Assembly (NCBI RefSeq): GCF_019285735.1 | Contig: NZ_CP079107.1 | Span: 682,001 to 746,000 of the forward strand | DNA from: Paeniglutamicibacter sp. Y32M11 | GTDB taxonomy: Bacteria; Actinomycetota; Actinomycetes; Actinomycetales; Micrococcaceae | Direction: 5' to 3' | DNA: 64,000 nt | Shown: piece after piece, positions 34,210 through 44,366 of the stretch | Layout of the letters: each line of letters starts with the position of its first letter | Position numbering within the stretch: position 1 is the first letter of the stretch | Position numbers and translations under genes: made by a program | Notes under the pieces: model-generated | Seen by the model: the letters and a program-made list of their open reading frames with translations, nothing else | Databases searched by the model: none | Told to the model about the DNA's origin: nothing

Positions 34210-34929
34210 CTAGCTTAGGGGCTCGAGACCGGTGTTGTCCGCGAGCTCCGACATGGGGGTAGCGGTCAATGCCTGGCCGATGGCGTTGCCTAGGATTTGC
34301 GCACCGGCGGCGTTGGGATGTATCCCATCATCGCTGAGTCCCGGTAGGAAGGTGTTCGCATCGCTGCGCAGTCCCGCCGCGGCATCAACAAACCGCCATC
34401 CGCGCTCGCCGGCGAGCTGGACAAGGAACTCGTTGTAGGCCACGGTCGCCTCCGCCGCATCGTCGCGTGGCGGGACGCTGCTGATCAGCACCACCGGAGC
34501 CTTAACGATGTTGGCGATCCGGGCAAGGTTTTTAGCGATCCTTTCTTGACCGTTGCCGTGGGCCAGATCGTTGGTTCCGGCCAGGATCACCAATGAATCG
34601 GCCGATCCATTACGCAGAGCAGATGCCATGTCCCCGCTTTGTGCACCGCCCAATGCCCAACCGCCGGTCCAGATCAGTTCGGTGGGGGTCTCGGGATCGT
34701 TAACAAAGTTGACCCAGGATGCCTCACCCACGTGTCCGGCAGCAACGGTATTGCTACCGGCTGCGGTGATGGAGTCTCCGGCAACCTTGAACGTGCTGTG
34801 TTCGCCGCCGGCAGGAACGGAGAATGCCTGCGGAATGGGTTGCACGGTAGGGCCCATGCCGCCCTGGATCAGCATGCCGGCGAAGAGCGTTGTGGCAACG
34901 AGTGTTAAACGAGATTTATGAGTTCCCAA
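34210..34929 (-). CDS. Secreted SGNH/GDSL-type hydrolase
   Basis: 239 residues from TTG 34929, with AAAGGGG nine bases before. A signal peptide covers about 1-35 (LTLVATTLFAGMLIQGG). The SGNH blocks are present: VAGDSITAAG (catalytic Ser), VILAGTNDLAHG (block III Asn) and SDDGIHPNAAGAQILG (Asp and His). Probably an extracellular esterase or lipase. Its stop lies 5 bp before the glutaminase ATG on the same strand, so the two genes may share a transcript. Confidence 0.85.
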   Translation of the reverse strand: MGTHKSRLTLVATTLFAGMLIQGGMGPTVQPIPQAFSVPAGGEHSTFKVAGDSITAAGSNTVAAGHVGEASWVNFVNDPETPTELIWTGGWALGGAQSGDMASALRNGSADSLVILAGTNDLAHGNGQERIAKNLARIANIVKAPVVLISSVPPRDDAAEATVAYNEFLVQLAGERGWRFVDAAAGLRSDANTFLPGLSDDGIHPNAAGAQILGNAIGQALTATPMSELADNTGLEPLS

Positions 34930-35078
34930 GGTATGGCCCCTTTCCTGAAATAAGCGTACTGGGGGCGAAGAAAGATGATGGACTCATTCCCACAACGATT
35001 CGCGCGCGGACATGGCAAAGCCGCCGTGGTTGGGTGGAGGAATACTTCCGTAAAACCGCGGCGGCTTCAGCCGTCAGG

Positions 35079-35375
35079 CTATTTCTTGCGTCCGGCTACC
35101 AACGAGGTGATGACCACCCCTGCGGTGACTGAGTTCACGGCGGGCCAGGCCCTCATCTTCTTCGCCAGCGGATGTGATGCTCCGAACGCACCCACGTAGA
35201 GGGCCGTTAAAGCCGCCGCGGTGCCGACACCCGTGTTGGCCTTCCATAGGAGGAAAGCTCCGGTGCCTGCGGCTGCAAGCACGGCACCGCCCAACTGGCG
35301 GTTTTTGGTGCTTCGGGCCACGGCGTAGCCGCCAATGAGTCCGGCTCCGGCAATGGCTGAGGGCAAGAATGACAT
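35079..35375 (-). CDS. Small Gly/Ala-rich membrane protein
   Basis: 98 residues with three hydrophobic stretches: FLPSAIAGAGLIGGYAVA, GGAVLAAAGTGAFLLW, and AALTALYVGAFGA, then AVNSVTAGVVITSLVAGRKK. I do not recognise a family. It follows the DUF3105 gene after 28 bp on the same strand and is probably the last gene of that group. Confidence 0.7.
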   Translation of the reverse strand: MSFLPSAIAGAGLIGGYAVARSTKNRQLGGAVLAAAGTGAFLLWKANTGVGTAAALTALYVGAFGASHPLAKKMRAWPAVNSVTAGVVITSLVAGRKK

Positions 35376-35403
35376 GAGTTGATGTTCTCCTTTTTCTTAT
35401 AGC

Positions 35404-36006
35404 TTAGATGCCGCCGGTGCAGGGGGCACCTGGTTCCGGGGTTTGCGGACCCTGACGGTATTTGGTGATGAACGTTGAGATGCGAGGATCGTCAACCGCA
35501 TCAACACTGAGCTGTTCGCCCCAGGCACTGAGCTTGATCTTGGCCCCTTGCTCCGGGTACGGGGATAGCAGCATGTAGGTCTTTTCCCCCACGGCCTTGG
35601 TCAGCGCAGAAACCTCTTCGTCGCTGATCCCGTCGTAGGTGATCCACACGGCACCGTGCTCCAACGAATGCACGGCATTGGTTTCCGGCACGGGGCTTTG
35701 GTAGACACCGCAATTGAGCCAGACCGGGTTGTGGTCCCCTCCCACACCGGGAGTCTGGTCGTATTTTACGGGGGTGGACACATGGTTGGCCGCGGCGATT
35801 TTGTAGTCCTGGACCCCCTCTATGGGGGCGGCCGCGGCGGCGGTAGCTGCAGCTTTGTCTCTGGAGGCGCCGGTGATGACCACGGTTGTCGGGATGACTA
35901 TCGCCAGCGCTGCGGCGGCAATGATCGAGATCGTCAGGATCTTGGTCCGTTTTTCTTTCTCTCGGGCCTGGGCAAGGACGGCTTGGGCTTCTTCACGCTT
36001 ATTCAT
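35404..36006 (-). CDS. DUF3105 domain membrane-anchored protein
   Basis: 200 residues. A short basic N-terminus, one membrane helix (about 21-46, ILTISIIAAAALAIVIPTTV) and an extracytoplasmic DUF3105 domain with YDQTPGVGGDHNPVWLNCGVY, HSLEHGAVWITY and LLSPYPEQGAKIKLSAWG. The HxxEHG pattern and the two Cys (NCG, APCTGG) are typical of the family, whose function is unknown. It is often found beside DUF305 proteins, as here (11 bp apart). Confidence 0.9.
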   Translation of the reverse strand: MNKREEAQAVLAQAREKEKRTKILTISIIAAAALAIVIPTTVVITGASRDKAAATAAAAAPIEGVQDYKIAAANHVSTPVKYDQTPGVGGDHNPVWLNCGVYQSPVPETNAVHSLEHGAVWITYDGISDEEVSALTKAVGEKTYMLLSPYPEQGAKIKLSAWGEQLSVDAVDDPRISTFITKYRQGPQTPEPGAPCTGGI

Positions 36007-36017
36007 GGGTTGGTCCT

Positions 36018-36662
36018 TTAGCTCAGCTGTGTCAGCAGCTGGGTCAAGGCCGAGATTTCGGCCTGTTGGGTCATGATGATCTTGTTGGCGAACGAGGTGA
36101 CCATCGGGTCATCTCCGCGTTGTAAATACGCCTGAGCCATTTCGACGCCGCCATGGTGGTGGGCGATCATGAGGGTAAGAAATTGCTTGTCTGCGGCGGC
36201 GCCGCGGGCAGCGGTGAGCTTTTGAATCTCTTCCACGCTGGCCATGCCCATGGAGGCCATGGTGTGTTCCGCTCCAGCTGTCACGTTCCCGTGACTCGAG
36301 TGACCGGCATCCTCACTGAGCAGCGAACTCATCCAAGTCATGGATTCTCCGGTTTGAGGCAAGCCCCAGAGCTCCAGCCAGGCATACATCTGACCCGATT
36401 GTTGCTGTTGGGTCAACGCGATGTCGTAGGCGAAAGAGCGCACCGCGTCGTTGGTCGAATGCTCGCGAACAATCATCGAGAGTTGCACCGCTTGTTGATG
36501 GTGGGTTTGCATGTCCCGGGCGAAGCCAGCCTCGGGCGAGGCCTCGGAGGGAAAATTGCTACGTGGATTGGCTGATCCAAGGATCCAGCCACCGGTGGCC
36601 ATGGCGAGCATGAGCACGATCAGGGCAATGATGAGCGATCGTGAGGTTTTGGTTTTGGACAT
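36018..36662 (-). CDS. DUF305 domain protein (possible metal-binding, CopM-like)
   Basis: 214 residues from ATG 36662 (AAGGA upstream). One N-terminal membrane anchor (SLIIALIVLMLAMATGGWIL), then the four-helix DUF305 domain with MQTHHQQAVQLSMIV and LMIAHHHGGVEMAQAYL, two His/Met-rich motifs. Cyanobacterial CopM of this family binds copper. Placed between the secreted Cys/His protein upstream and DUF3105 downstream on one strand, it suggests an envelope metal-handling group, but no metal transporter is adjacent. Confidence 0.88.
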   Translation of the reverse strand: MSKTKTSRSLIIALIVLMLAMATGGWILGSANPRSNFPSEASPEAGFARDMQTHHQQAVQLSMIVREHSTNDAVRSFAYDIALTQQQQSGQMYAWLELWGLPQTGESMTWMSSLLSEDAGHSSHGNVTAGAEHTMASMGMASVEEIQKLTAARGAAADKQFLTLMIAHHHGGVEMAQAYLQRGDDPMVTSFANKIIMTQQAEISALTQLLTQLS

Positions 36663-36737
36663 CGACGGTCCTTGGAACGAATAAAGCGGATGCATCGGCA
36701 CTGGCGATGCGCGGGCAGCGGTGTGAGGACGGGCCGT

Positions 36738-37073
36738 TTACGTTCGTGAAATGGAAAGCTCGTGCAGATCTGGTGCCCTGGCCTGCTGCGATTTCGTGGC
36801 CCAGTTCATAAGGTCGCCTGCCGCAGGTCGTGCACCGAATGACCCGGAAGAATCCGGCAACGGTGCGATCTGTGAAAGATTCAATTGCAGATCAAGCTCG
36901 GCGGTGCATTGCACTTTGCTGGGCGCATCGGTAGGGCAATGCCGTGCACCTGCCTCATGCTCGACGCCGGCATGGTTCGTCGACTCAGCGGCGGGGAGGA
37001 AGCCGGAGCTCTGGCATATTGGGAACAGCAAGGCTAAAGCCACCAGCAGTCCCAATAGTCGTTTCACCCGCAC
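36738..37073 (-). CDS. Small secreted protein, first of the DUF305/DUF3105 group
   Basis: 111 residues from GTG 37073, preceded by AAGGAACGG; the frame runs on to 37115. A signal peptide is clear (VKRLLGLLVALALLFPICQSSG). The mature part contains NHAGVEHEAGARHCPTDAPSKVQCTAEL, read in pieces, with three His and two Cys that could bind metal, then a low-complexity tail. No family recognised. It precedes DUF305 by 75 bp on the same strand. Confidence 0.6.
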   Translation of the reverse strand: MRVKRLLGLLVALALLFPICQSSGFLPAAESTNHAGVEHEAGARHCPTDAPSKVQCTAELDLQLNLSQIAPLPDSSGSFGARPAAGDLMNWATKSQQARAPDLHELSISRT

Positions 37074-37218
37074 GCCGTTCCTTGTATTCGCAAAATAAGT
37101 TACTTGAGCAGTCAAGGATATGAATGCAGTTTGTGTTTTTCCTGTGAACCACCGAGGGTTTCCCGTTGGACAGCGGTGTCCGGTCCTGGGCTACCGCGAG
37201 CGGACATAGGGTTGATGG

Positions 37219-37950
37219 ATGGAATTAATCGGCCACTGGTGGCAAGCGGTACTCGCGGGATTTAGCAAGACCGAGCCGTTGGGCCTGACCCCTTTGCCGA
37301 TAGTGGGGCTGATAACCCTGTGCCTTGTCTTGACGGTGCCACGGGCTTCATGGCGATTTTTCGGGTTGTATGTGACGTTTGTTCATGAACTGGGCCATGC
37401 TTTCGCCGCGCTGGTAACGGGTCGCTTTGTCCATGGCCTAAAAATCCGGCTTGACCACTCGGGAGAATTGGCCAGCAGTGGCAAACCGGGCTTCTCGGCG
37501 GTTTTCAGTGGTTTCTGGGGGTACCCGACACCAGCAGTGGTGGGGTTGGCTCTGGTTGCCTCGACCTATTACGGCTATGCCTCGGCCGCGTTGTCCATCG
37601 GAGCGCTGCTGTTGTTGGGTTCACTGCTTTTCCTGCGCAATGGCGTGGGGATAGCTGTGGCATTGTGTTCGGCTCTCACTGCTCAACTACTGGTGGTGTA
37701 CACCCCGGACCAAGCCATGGCCTGGGCGGTACTGGGACTAGGGTTGATGCTCCTCGTGGGTGGCGTTCGAGACTTGTTCAAGGTCCTCGGGGTGCACACT
37801 CGCAGGCGCGAACTGTTAGATTCCTCCGACGCCTATCTGCTGTCTCAACGCAGCTGGTTACCAGCGTGGTTCTGGCTGTTCGCCTTCATTCTGGTCATTG
37901 CGGTGTCAGTGGTGCTCGCGGCGCGGATGCTCCTGCTGATGTTGGGCTGA
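37219..37950 (+). CDS. M50-like membrane metallopeptidase
   Basis: 243 residues, six or so membrane helices. FVHELGHAFAAL contains the HExxH zinc motif within the membrane, and the protein matches the peptidase_M50B-like family common in actinobacteria. A site-2-protease-like role is possible, but the substrate is unknown. It diverges from the DUF305 group (145 bp between). Short signal-less start MELIGHWWQAVLAGF. Confidence 0.88.
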   Translation: MELIGHWWQAVLAGFSKTEPLGLTPLPIVGLITLCLVLTVPRASWRFFGLYVTFVHELGHAFAALVTGRFVHGLKIRLDHSGELASSGKPGFSAVFSGFWGYPTPAVVGLALVASTYYGYASAALSIGALLLLGSLLFLRNGVGIAVALCSALTAQLLVVYTPDQAMAWAVLGLGLMLLVGGVRDLFKVLGVHTRRRELLDSSDAYLLSQRSWLPAWFWLFAFILVIAVSVVLAARMLLLMLG

Positions 37951-38000
37951 CACCGATTCTGCCGCTTCACCAGTCCCCTTCAAGAGAGCTATCGAATGCC

Positions 38001-38174
38001 TCATATGTTCTGCTCGGAAGATCGCGTGCCGACCTCTGTGCAACGAAAATGCTGTGCCAAAGCCCGTCTGATTTCCGGTTCTCGAACACCGTAAGTCACT
38101 GATATTTCTTCCAGGGTCCACCCTGCTGCGCGCAATTCCATGAGGGTTGGATACGCCGGCATGCCGAGGCTCAT
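38001..38174 (-). CDS. 57-residue helix-turn-helix protein
   Basis: ATG 38174 follows AAAGGGAG at good spacing, and the frame ends at 38001. The core LMELRAAGWTLEEISVTYGV followed by REPEIRRALAQHF has the spacing of a helix-turn-helix, like the small resolvase/Trp-repressor-like HTH units. There is no second domain. It diverges from the TIGR01777 oxidoreductase gene, whose upstream region carries a dyad (38296-38323), so it may be a local DNA-binding regulator. It converges with the M50 gene. Confidence 0.6.
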   Translation of the reverse strand: MSLGMPAYPTLMELRAAGWTLEEISVTYGVREPEIRRALAQHFRCTEVGTRSSEQNI

Positions 38175-38295
38175 TTTCACCGCTCCCTTTCAACGGATCG
38201 ATGTATCCAGTCAAACGCCGCCCACCGACACTTTGGTCTACCGCAGAAGCTGAGAATCGCAACCGATGGTTGACAGAGACGACGTCATGTCACCT

Positions 38296-38323
38296 AGTGT
38301 TGGTGCTAGGGGACGACAACACT
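38296..38323. promoter_or_regulatory. Dyad in the promoter region of the TIGR01777 gene
   Basis: AGTGTTG (38296-38302) and CAACACT (38317-38323) are perfect inverted copies 14 bp apart; CCTAG/CTAGG arms overlap them. TTGACA lies at 38270-38275 with TAGTGT 19 bp downstream. Possible operator, 21 bp before the start codon. Confidence 0.4.
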
Positions 38324-38343
38324 GGCTAGGGACGGAAACTGAC

Positions 38344-39834
38344 ATGGCAATCTTCGAATATACGACTCACCTGCCGCATCCGAGGGAAACGGTTTTTGGC
38401 TGGTTTGAACGTCCCGGCGCCCTGCCTCGGCTAACCGCGCCTTTCATTGGAACCATCCGTCAAGAACCGGACAAGGGTCTAGCTGTGGGTTCTCGGGCAG
38501 TCTTGGGCATCGGAGTTCCCGGAACCGTGGCCACGGGATTGAGAGCAGCCGCACAGACAGCGGCGCAGACCTTAAATTTGCCAGGATGGGCGAGCACGGA
38601 AATGCCGTGGCATGCCAAACACATTTCACTTAATCCCGGACGCGATTTCACCGACATCATGGAATCGGGACCGATGGCGCGCTGGGAGCATCAGCACTTC
38701 TTCGAAGACGACAATAAGACCCCGCAGTCAGGCACCATCATGCGCGATGTCGTGGAATTTGAACTTCCCGTGCTGAGCAAGGTGCCTTGGCGCGTCCCGA
38801 ACCGGCTGGCCGAAGACGCGATGCGGCACCAATTGAACCAAGTGTTTCGCTACCGGGAGCGGATGCTGCGTGCGGATCTTGAATTCCATGCTGGCCGTGT
38901 CGGAGCGCCGCTCACCATCGCGGTGGCGGGAGCCTCAGGCCTGATCGGCACCCAACTTTGCGCCTTGCTCACTGGGGGAGGACATCGGGTTAAGCGGCTA
39001 GTGCGCGATCGGTCGGCTGCCGATGGAATTGACCGCATCTTCTGGGACCCGGAACATGGGGTTCTTGACCGCGAGGATTTGCGAGACGTTGATGCGGTTG
39101 TGAACCTCGCGGGTCACACGATCGGCGGTCGGTTCACACAACGGAACAAGCAGAAAATTCGCGACTCGCGGATTCTGAGTACGGATCTGCTCGCCCGGTC
39201 CATGGCATCACTGGCACAGGACGGGCGGCAACGTAGTTTCATTGTTGCATCGGCCATCGGAATCTATGGTGCGGATCCCTACACCGCTAGCACCGGCAGC
39301 GAACTGGATGAAAATTCCCAGCCGGGCAGCGACTTCCTAGCCGAGGTCTGCGAGGCGTGGGAGCGTGCGTGTGACCCGGCCCGCGAGGCGGGAATCCGGG
39401 TAGTCAATATTCGAACTGGACTAGTCCAATCCCCGGCAGGCGGCATGCTGCAACAGATGCTGCCGCTCTTTGCTGTGGGACTCGGTGGCCGGCTCGGTTC
39501 GGAAGCATGGCAGTCCTGGATCGGTCTCGACGACGTGGTTGGCATTTATGCGCACGCAGTGTTGACCGACACCGTGCGTGGACCGGTCAACGCGGTGGCA
39601 CCCCACCCAGTGCAAGCCAAGGAATATGCCAAAGTGCTGGGCAGGGTCTTGCGTCGTCCTGCAGCCTTCCCCGTACCTGCTTTTGGTCCGCGGCTGCTTC
39701 TGGGGAAGGAAGGTGCGGAGGAGCTAGCCTTTGCTGACCAACGAGTGTCCTCTCGGAAGGTCTCCGAAAGTGGCTACAAATTTAGGAACGTTGACCTTGA
39801 AGCGGCATTACGCCACGTTCTGGGACGGTCCTAA
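38344..39834 (+). CDS. TIGR01777 family oxidoreductase with N-terminal SRPBCC domain
   Basis: 496 residues from ATG 38344; the frame opens at 38266 but the family begins at MAIFEYTTHLPHPRETVF. Residues 1-180 are a START/SRPBCC-like ligand-binding domain. From about 190 the epimerase-like Rossmann domain begins with IAVAGASGLIGTQLCALL (GxxGxxG) and continues through VNLAGHTIGGRFTQRNKQKI, FIVASAIGIYG and VNIRTGLVQSP, ending in the DUF1731-like tail (VLGRVLRRPAAFPVPAFGPRLLLG, read in parts). Members (YfcH-like) have been linked to cell-division phenotypes, but the reaction is unknown. Confidence 0.9.
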   Translation: MAIFEYTTHLPHPRETVFGWFERPGALPRLTAPFIGTIRQEPDKGLAVGSRAVLGIGVPGTVATGLRAAAQTAAQTLNLPGWASTEMPWHAKHISLNPGRDFTDIMESGPMARWEHQHFFEDDNKTPQSGTIMRDVVEFELPVLSKVPWRVPNRLAEDAMRHQLNQVFRYRERMLRADLEFHAGRVGAPLTIAVAGASGLIGTQLCALLTGGGHRVKRLVRDRSAADGIDRIFWDPEHGVLDREDLRDVDAVVNLAGHTIGGRFTQRNKQKIRDSRILSTDLLARSMASLAQDGRQRSFIVASAIGIYGADPYTASTGSELDENSQPGSDFLAEVCEAWERACDPAREAGIRVVNIRTGLVQSPAGGMLQQMLPLFAVGLGGRLGSEAWQSWIGLDDVVGIYAHAVLTDTVRGPVNAVAPHPVQAKEYAKVLGRVLRRPAAFPVPAFGPRLLLGKEGAEELAFADQRVSSRKVSESGYKFRNVDLEAALRHVLGRS

Positions 39835-39847
39835 CGACGCAGGCGTG

Positions 39848-40960
39848 TTATTTCCGTGGGCCGTGACGCCGACCGAGTAAGTAAAGGCCAACTCCACTAG
39901 CCGTCGCCGCGAACATTCCCCACGGCATCCTTGGGCCCGAGATCTTGACATCCCTTTGGATATCGGCACCGGCTCGCACCCGCAGGGCACGTGCATTCTC
40001 GCGATCATCAAGTAATGCCAAGCGTGCCTTATCGATCCCTGATTGGTCGCGAACAGGAAGCCCCAAGACCTCCTCCACTGCTTGGCCCTGTCGAAGCCTT
40101 CTGGCTCGTTCCAGCTCGGCATCGAGCTCCGCTCCGAGCAATAGCGAGATGTTGGCCAGCCAAATCCACAAGAGCAGGATGATGACGCCGCCCAATGCAC
40201 CGTAGGCACTTTGATATTTGCTGAAATTCGCTACGTAGAAGAAGAAGCCTGTAGTGCTCAGCGCCAGGACTACGAGCGCGCCGAGCGACCCCGCGCTGAA
40301 CCAACGGAATTTCGACTGTCTGACGTTGGGGGTGAAGTGGTAAAGCATGGCGACCATCAACACGGCAATGATCAGGAGCACCGGCCACTTGGCGAGATTC
40401 CAGGTCTGCAATGCCGCGTCGCCGAGCCCGAGGACTTCACCCAGTCCACGGGCGACCGGCCCGGAGAGTACGAGGATAGCGATCGCCGCCACGGCTAGAC
40501 AAAGGAGTACCAATGTCAAAACATACATTTGTGGTCGCAATTTCCAGAGTGGACGCCCTTCCTCGGTGGAATAGGTGCGATTTAGTGCTCGGCCGAAGGC
40601 GCCCACATAGGCGGAGGCCGACCACAGTGCCACCAGCAAACCAATCAATAACGTCCAGCCAGCCCCGGTGTGTTCGCCGAGCTGCGTTAGGAGAGCGCCA
40701 GCGGTTTCACCCATTTCCGGGGTGCTGATCTGGCCGATGGTTTGAGTCATCCAGTCTCGGGCTTCGTCGCCTCCGCTGAGCAATGAAAGCAACGAAAGCA
40801 ATGCCAGTAATCCGGGAAACAAGGAAAGGACCGAGTAGTACGTCAACGAAGCGGCCAGGTCGGTCACCCCGTCGCGGGAGAATTCCCGAAGCGTTCGTTG
40901 GAGGGCATAGAGATAGGTATCTCTGCGTAGCTCGAGTCCGTCTGGTTTTGACTGGTCCAC
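39848..40960 (-). CDS. YihY/BrkB family inner-membrane protein
   Basis: 370 residues with six helices in the YihY pattern: DLAASLTYYSVLSLFPGLLALLSL, TLLIGLLVALWSASAYVGAF, the PLWKLRPQMYVLT loop, and YGALGGVIILLLWIWLANISLLLGAELDAELER, read in parts. The last segment is the family hallmark. The C-terminal 80 residues are a cytosolic tail ending with one more hydrophobic stretch and RRHGPRK. Once mis-named RNase BN; function unknown. Converges with the TIGR01777 gene, 13 bp apart. Confidence 0.92.
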   Translation of the reverse strand: MDQSKPDGLELRRDTYLYALQRTLREFSRDGVTDLAASLTYYSVLSLFPGLLALLSLLSLLSGGDEARDWMTQTIGQISTPEMGETAGALLTQLGEHTGAGWTLLIGLLVALWSASAYVGAFGRALNRTYSTEEGRPLWKLRPQMYVLTLVLLCLAVAAIAILVLSGPVARGLGEVLGLGDAALQTWNLAKWPVLLIIAVLMVAMLYHFTPNVRQSKFRWFSAGSLGALVVLALSTTGFFFYVANFSKYQSAYGALGGVIILLLWIWLANISLLLGAELDAELERARRLRQGQAVEEVLGLPVRDQSGIDKARLALLDDRENARALRVRAGADIQRDVKISGPRMPWGMFAATASGVGLYLLGRRHGPRK

Positions 40961-41539
40961 GGTCGATTTCTCCTACTTTTAGCTTGATCGGCTGGAATAA
41001 TTCCACCTTACGGGCCAGCGAACCGACTGTCGGGCAACTGCCACGCGCGCGGTGTCCAGTAAACACGTTGTCGGTCCAACACAGGATTCAGCATTGTGGG
41101 TAGTGGCGTGGGACCCTTTGGCTGCTTTTTCGGTTACCACGGTCGGTGCAATTTATGGTGAAGAATATTTCACCGTTGTTGCGCTAAGTGCAAACGTGGT
41201 GCTGTTCCTGAAGAGCTGCAGTGGTCGGGACGACGGTTTAGCTCGTGTGTGTTTATAGCTCCGGTCAGCAGTTTTGAAGCAAGGGAACGGAATGCTCTCG
41301 GAAACCTCGAGGCTGGTTTTGTCGCGTGGAGTGCCACCAAGTCGGTTCGTTTCCAGCTCGCAGCCCGCGAACTCCAAGTCAATTCACAGCAGATGGTTTT
41401 GTCACTAGTCAATAGCTGAAAATATCAGTTTTGTAACGGCCATTTGACGATATTTTGCCCAAACTGTCAGGTTTTCCGGTGTGATTAACTTTTTATTGCA
41501 CTTTGACTAGGAGCTTTCTAGAAACTGGACGACTTTGGC
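40961..41539. other. AT-richer intergenic region upstream of the Rpf gene
   Basis: About 780 bp lie between the YihY start and the Rpf start. The base composition is more AT-rich than the flanks. I find no convincing gene, no RNA gene and no ydaO-type (c-di-AMP) riboswitch core. Confidence 0.4.
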
Positions 41540-42515
<976 letters not shown>

Positions 42516-42648
42516 ACCGGTCCCTCGCGAGAGCGGGCAAACGGCCAAGTGGGCTGTTCTGTAGTCAACCCCCAAGTGACTATGGAGCAGCCTATTTGTG
42601 TTTGCGGATGTAGTCGCTTGAAGCGTCGAGCGGCTACGTGACGCGACC

Positions 42649-44004
42649 TCACGCGAAGACGAATGCCGGCGGAAATATCAGCACCACCACAACCGCCCAG
42701 AGACCATAAACGGGCAGGTACTGTGTCTGCCAGTGTTCGAGCGACGCGAACGACCGACTTCCGCGTTGGAATCCCGCGCCGAGCCAGATGGCGCGCACCA
42801 GATGTACTAAAAGTAAAAGGTTCAGCCCCAGTGCGGCCACCTTGTTCGGGCTGAAGCCGAATTCGGCGATCCTGGCCAGCATCGCTGCCAACATAGCGGC
42901 ATTCACCGCCAGCGCCGTTGCGATCAGTATGAGCTGCATGGCATCGAAGAATCCTGGCGGCGTCAGCGGATCGCGCGCCGAGAGCGAGTAGAGCACCAGG
43001 CACAGTACCAATATCAGAATCGCGTCCATCAGGATGAGCAGACCACGGTCAACATTGAGCAGGCTACCCGTGGTGGTGAGAACAACCAGCATTGCCAGCA
43101 GCATCACGATGGTCAGCGGAGTGAAGACACGTGTGAGCACCGGTGCGATGTTTTCGATGACGTTCTGCTTGGCCTCGACCAGCCAGGCTGCTATGACTAG
43201 GGCCCCGGGGACAGCGAAGGGCAAGATCCACGCCTCCATGACCGGTTCCAGATCCAGGCCCACAAGCTGAAGCATGGCAAAAGAAAGCCCCATCAGTACA
43301 CCTCCACCGAGTCCTAGCAGGGTGAAGTAGATGAGCAATTCTCCGGTGAACCTGACGAAGTCCATGCGCCTGCTATCGGAGCGCCATTGACCGCCGACAT
43401 ACGCCAGCCCCGTCATTACCCATAGGAGCACGGGGGCGTGCAGCGCAGCAAGCAACCAGGTTGAACCGCCGGGAACAAACGGATAGACGTTGAGAACTAC
43501 GGCCAATGCAAGGAACGCACCGAGCAGGACAACCACCGTGCGCGCGGAGAGCCCACGCTTCCACGCGAAGTATGCCCCGAGGAATGGGAAGACCAGCAGG
43601 CCGAGGTTACGCAGCAGAACGTCGCCATCACCCAACCAGATGAGTCCCGCCTTGAGTGCTAGCCCAGCACCTACAGCCAGGGAAATGACCACGGTGAGTT
43701 CTCGCCACAAGGTGACTCCGGTGTCCGCGCCCGTTGCACCCTCGGGAAGTAGGACAAGTTGTTTCCACAACCGCTCAGAATGTTCCTGTGCAAACTCGCG
43801 TGAAACGGCATCCAAGTTTCCCAGACGCTTGATGGCTACGAGGAAGGCCTCCTCATCGTCGAGCCCGCCGGCCCTCCTGTCGGCGATCTGCTCGCGCAGG
43901 TGATCCTCGAGCTCATCGAGGTCGGTGGAGGAAATTACCTGACGCCGGGCTAGAAAATCGCGCCATACGGTTATTTGGGTTTCAAGGCCCGCATGCGGTT
44001 CCAT
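42649..44004 (-). CDS. Permease-prefix-domain membrane protein, PadR partner
   Basis: 451 residues from ATG 44004. The cytosolic N-terminus (about 1-95) is the permease prefix domain 1 type: WRDFLARRQVISSTDLDELEDHLREQI and RLGNLDAVSREFAQEH in order. It is followed by ten or so membrane helices with no transporter signature. Such proteins sit behind PadR repressors, as here, where the PadR stop and this start overlap by one base (TAATG). Function unknown; probably an envelope-stress or drug-responsive membrane protein. Confidence 0.85.
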   Translation of the reverse strand: MEPHAGLETQITVWRDFLARRQVISSTDLDELEDHLREQIADRRAGGLDDEEAFLVAIKRLGNLDAVSREFAQEHSERLWKQLVLLPEGATGADTGVTLWRELTVVISLAVGAGLALKAGLIWLGDGDVLLRNLGLLVFPFLGAYFAWKRGLSARTVVVLLGAFLALAVVLNVYPFVPGGSTWLLAALHAPVLLWVMTGLAYVGGQWRSDSRRMDFVRFTGELLIYFTLLGLGGGVLMGLSFAMLQLVGLDLEPVMEAWILPFAVPGALVIAAWLVEAKQNVIENIAPVLTRVFTPLTIVMLLAMLVVLTTTGSLLNVDRGLLILMDAILILVLCLVLYSLSARDPLTPPGFFDAMQLILIATALAVNAAMLAAMLARIAEFGFSPNKVAALGLNLLLLVHLVRAIWLGAGFQRGSRSFASLEHWQTQYLPVYGLWAVVVVLIFPPAFVFA

Positions 44005-44366
44005 TATGCATTCCTCGTTGTTGCAGGGAGTGGGTGTTGCGCAGCATTCCATATCTGCCGCAGCGCGTCAGCGACGACTTCCCATTGCCCCTGTCGCTCG
44101 GCCAGCGCGGCACGACCTGCTTCCGTGATGAAGTAGTGCTTGCGCCGGCGGCCGGACTCCGAGGTGGTCCAGGCTGCTCGCAGCAGGTCGAGCCGTTCCA
44201 AACGGTGCAGCAGTGGATAGAGCATGCCATCGCTCCATTCCATGTTCCCGCCGGAGATCTCATTGACGCGCTTGATGATGGCGTAGCCATGCAATTCTCC
44301 GCCCGTCAGGATTCCCAACACGAGCGGGGTTGCCGATGCGGCGACCAAATCCTTGTCAATGCGCAC
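44004..44366 (-). CDS. PadR family transcriptional regulator
   Basis: 120 residues from GTG 44366 with AGGAG seven bases before. The winged helix has VLGILTGGELHGYAIIKRV, GMLYPLLHRLERLDLLRA and the wing SGRRRKHYFITEAGRAAL, all typical of PadR. The C-terminal helix (RQGQWEVVADALRQIW) dimerises. It likely represses itself and the coupled membrane-protein gene; no clean operator is visible upstream. Confidence 0.93.
   Translation of the reverse strand: MRIDKDLVAASATPLVLGILTGGELHGYAIIKRVNEISGGNMEWSDGMLYPLLHRLERLDLLRAAWTTSESGRRRKHYFITEAGRAALAERQGQWEVVADALRQIWNAAQHPLPATTRNA

Noticed and set aside
35814-35828. CsoR-like palindrome CCCCC-TCTAT-GGGGG
   Set aside because: It lies inside the DUF3105 coding sequence, far from any start, and the flanks do not match a CsoR site.
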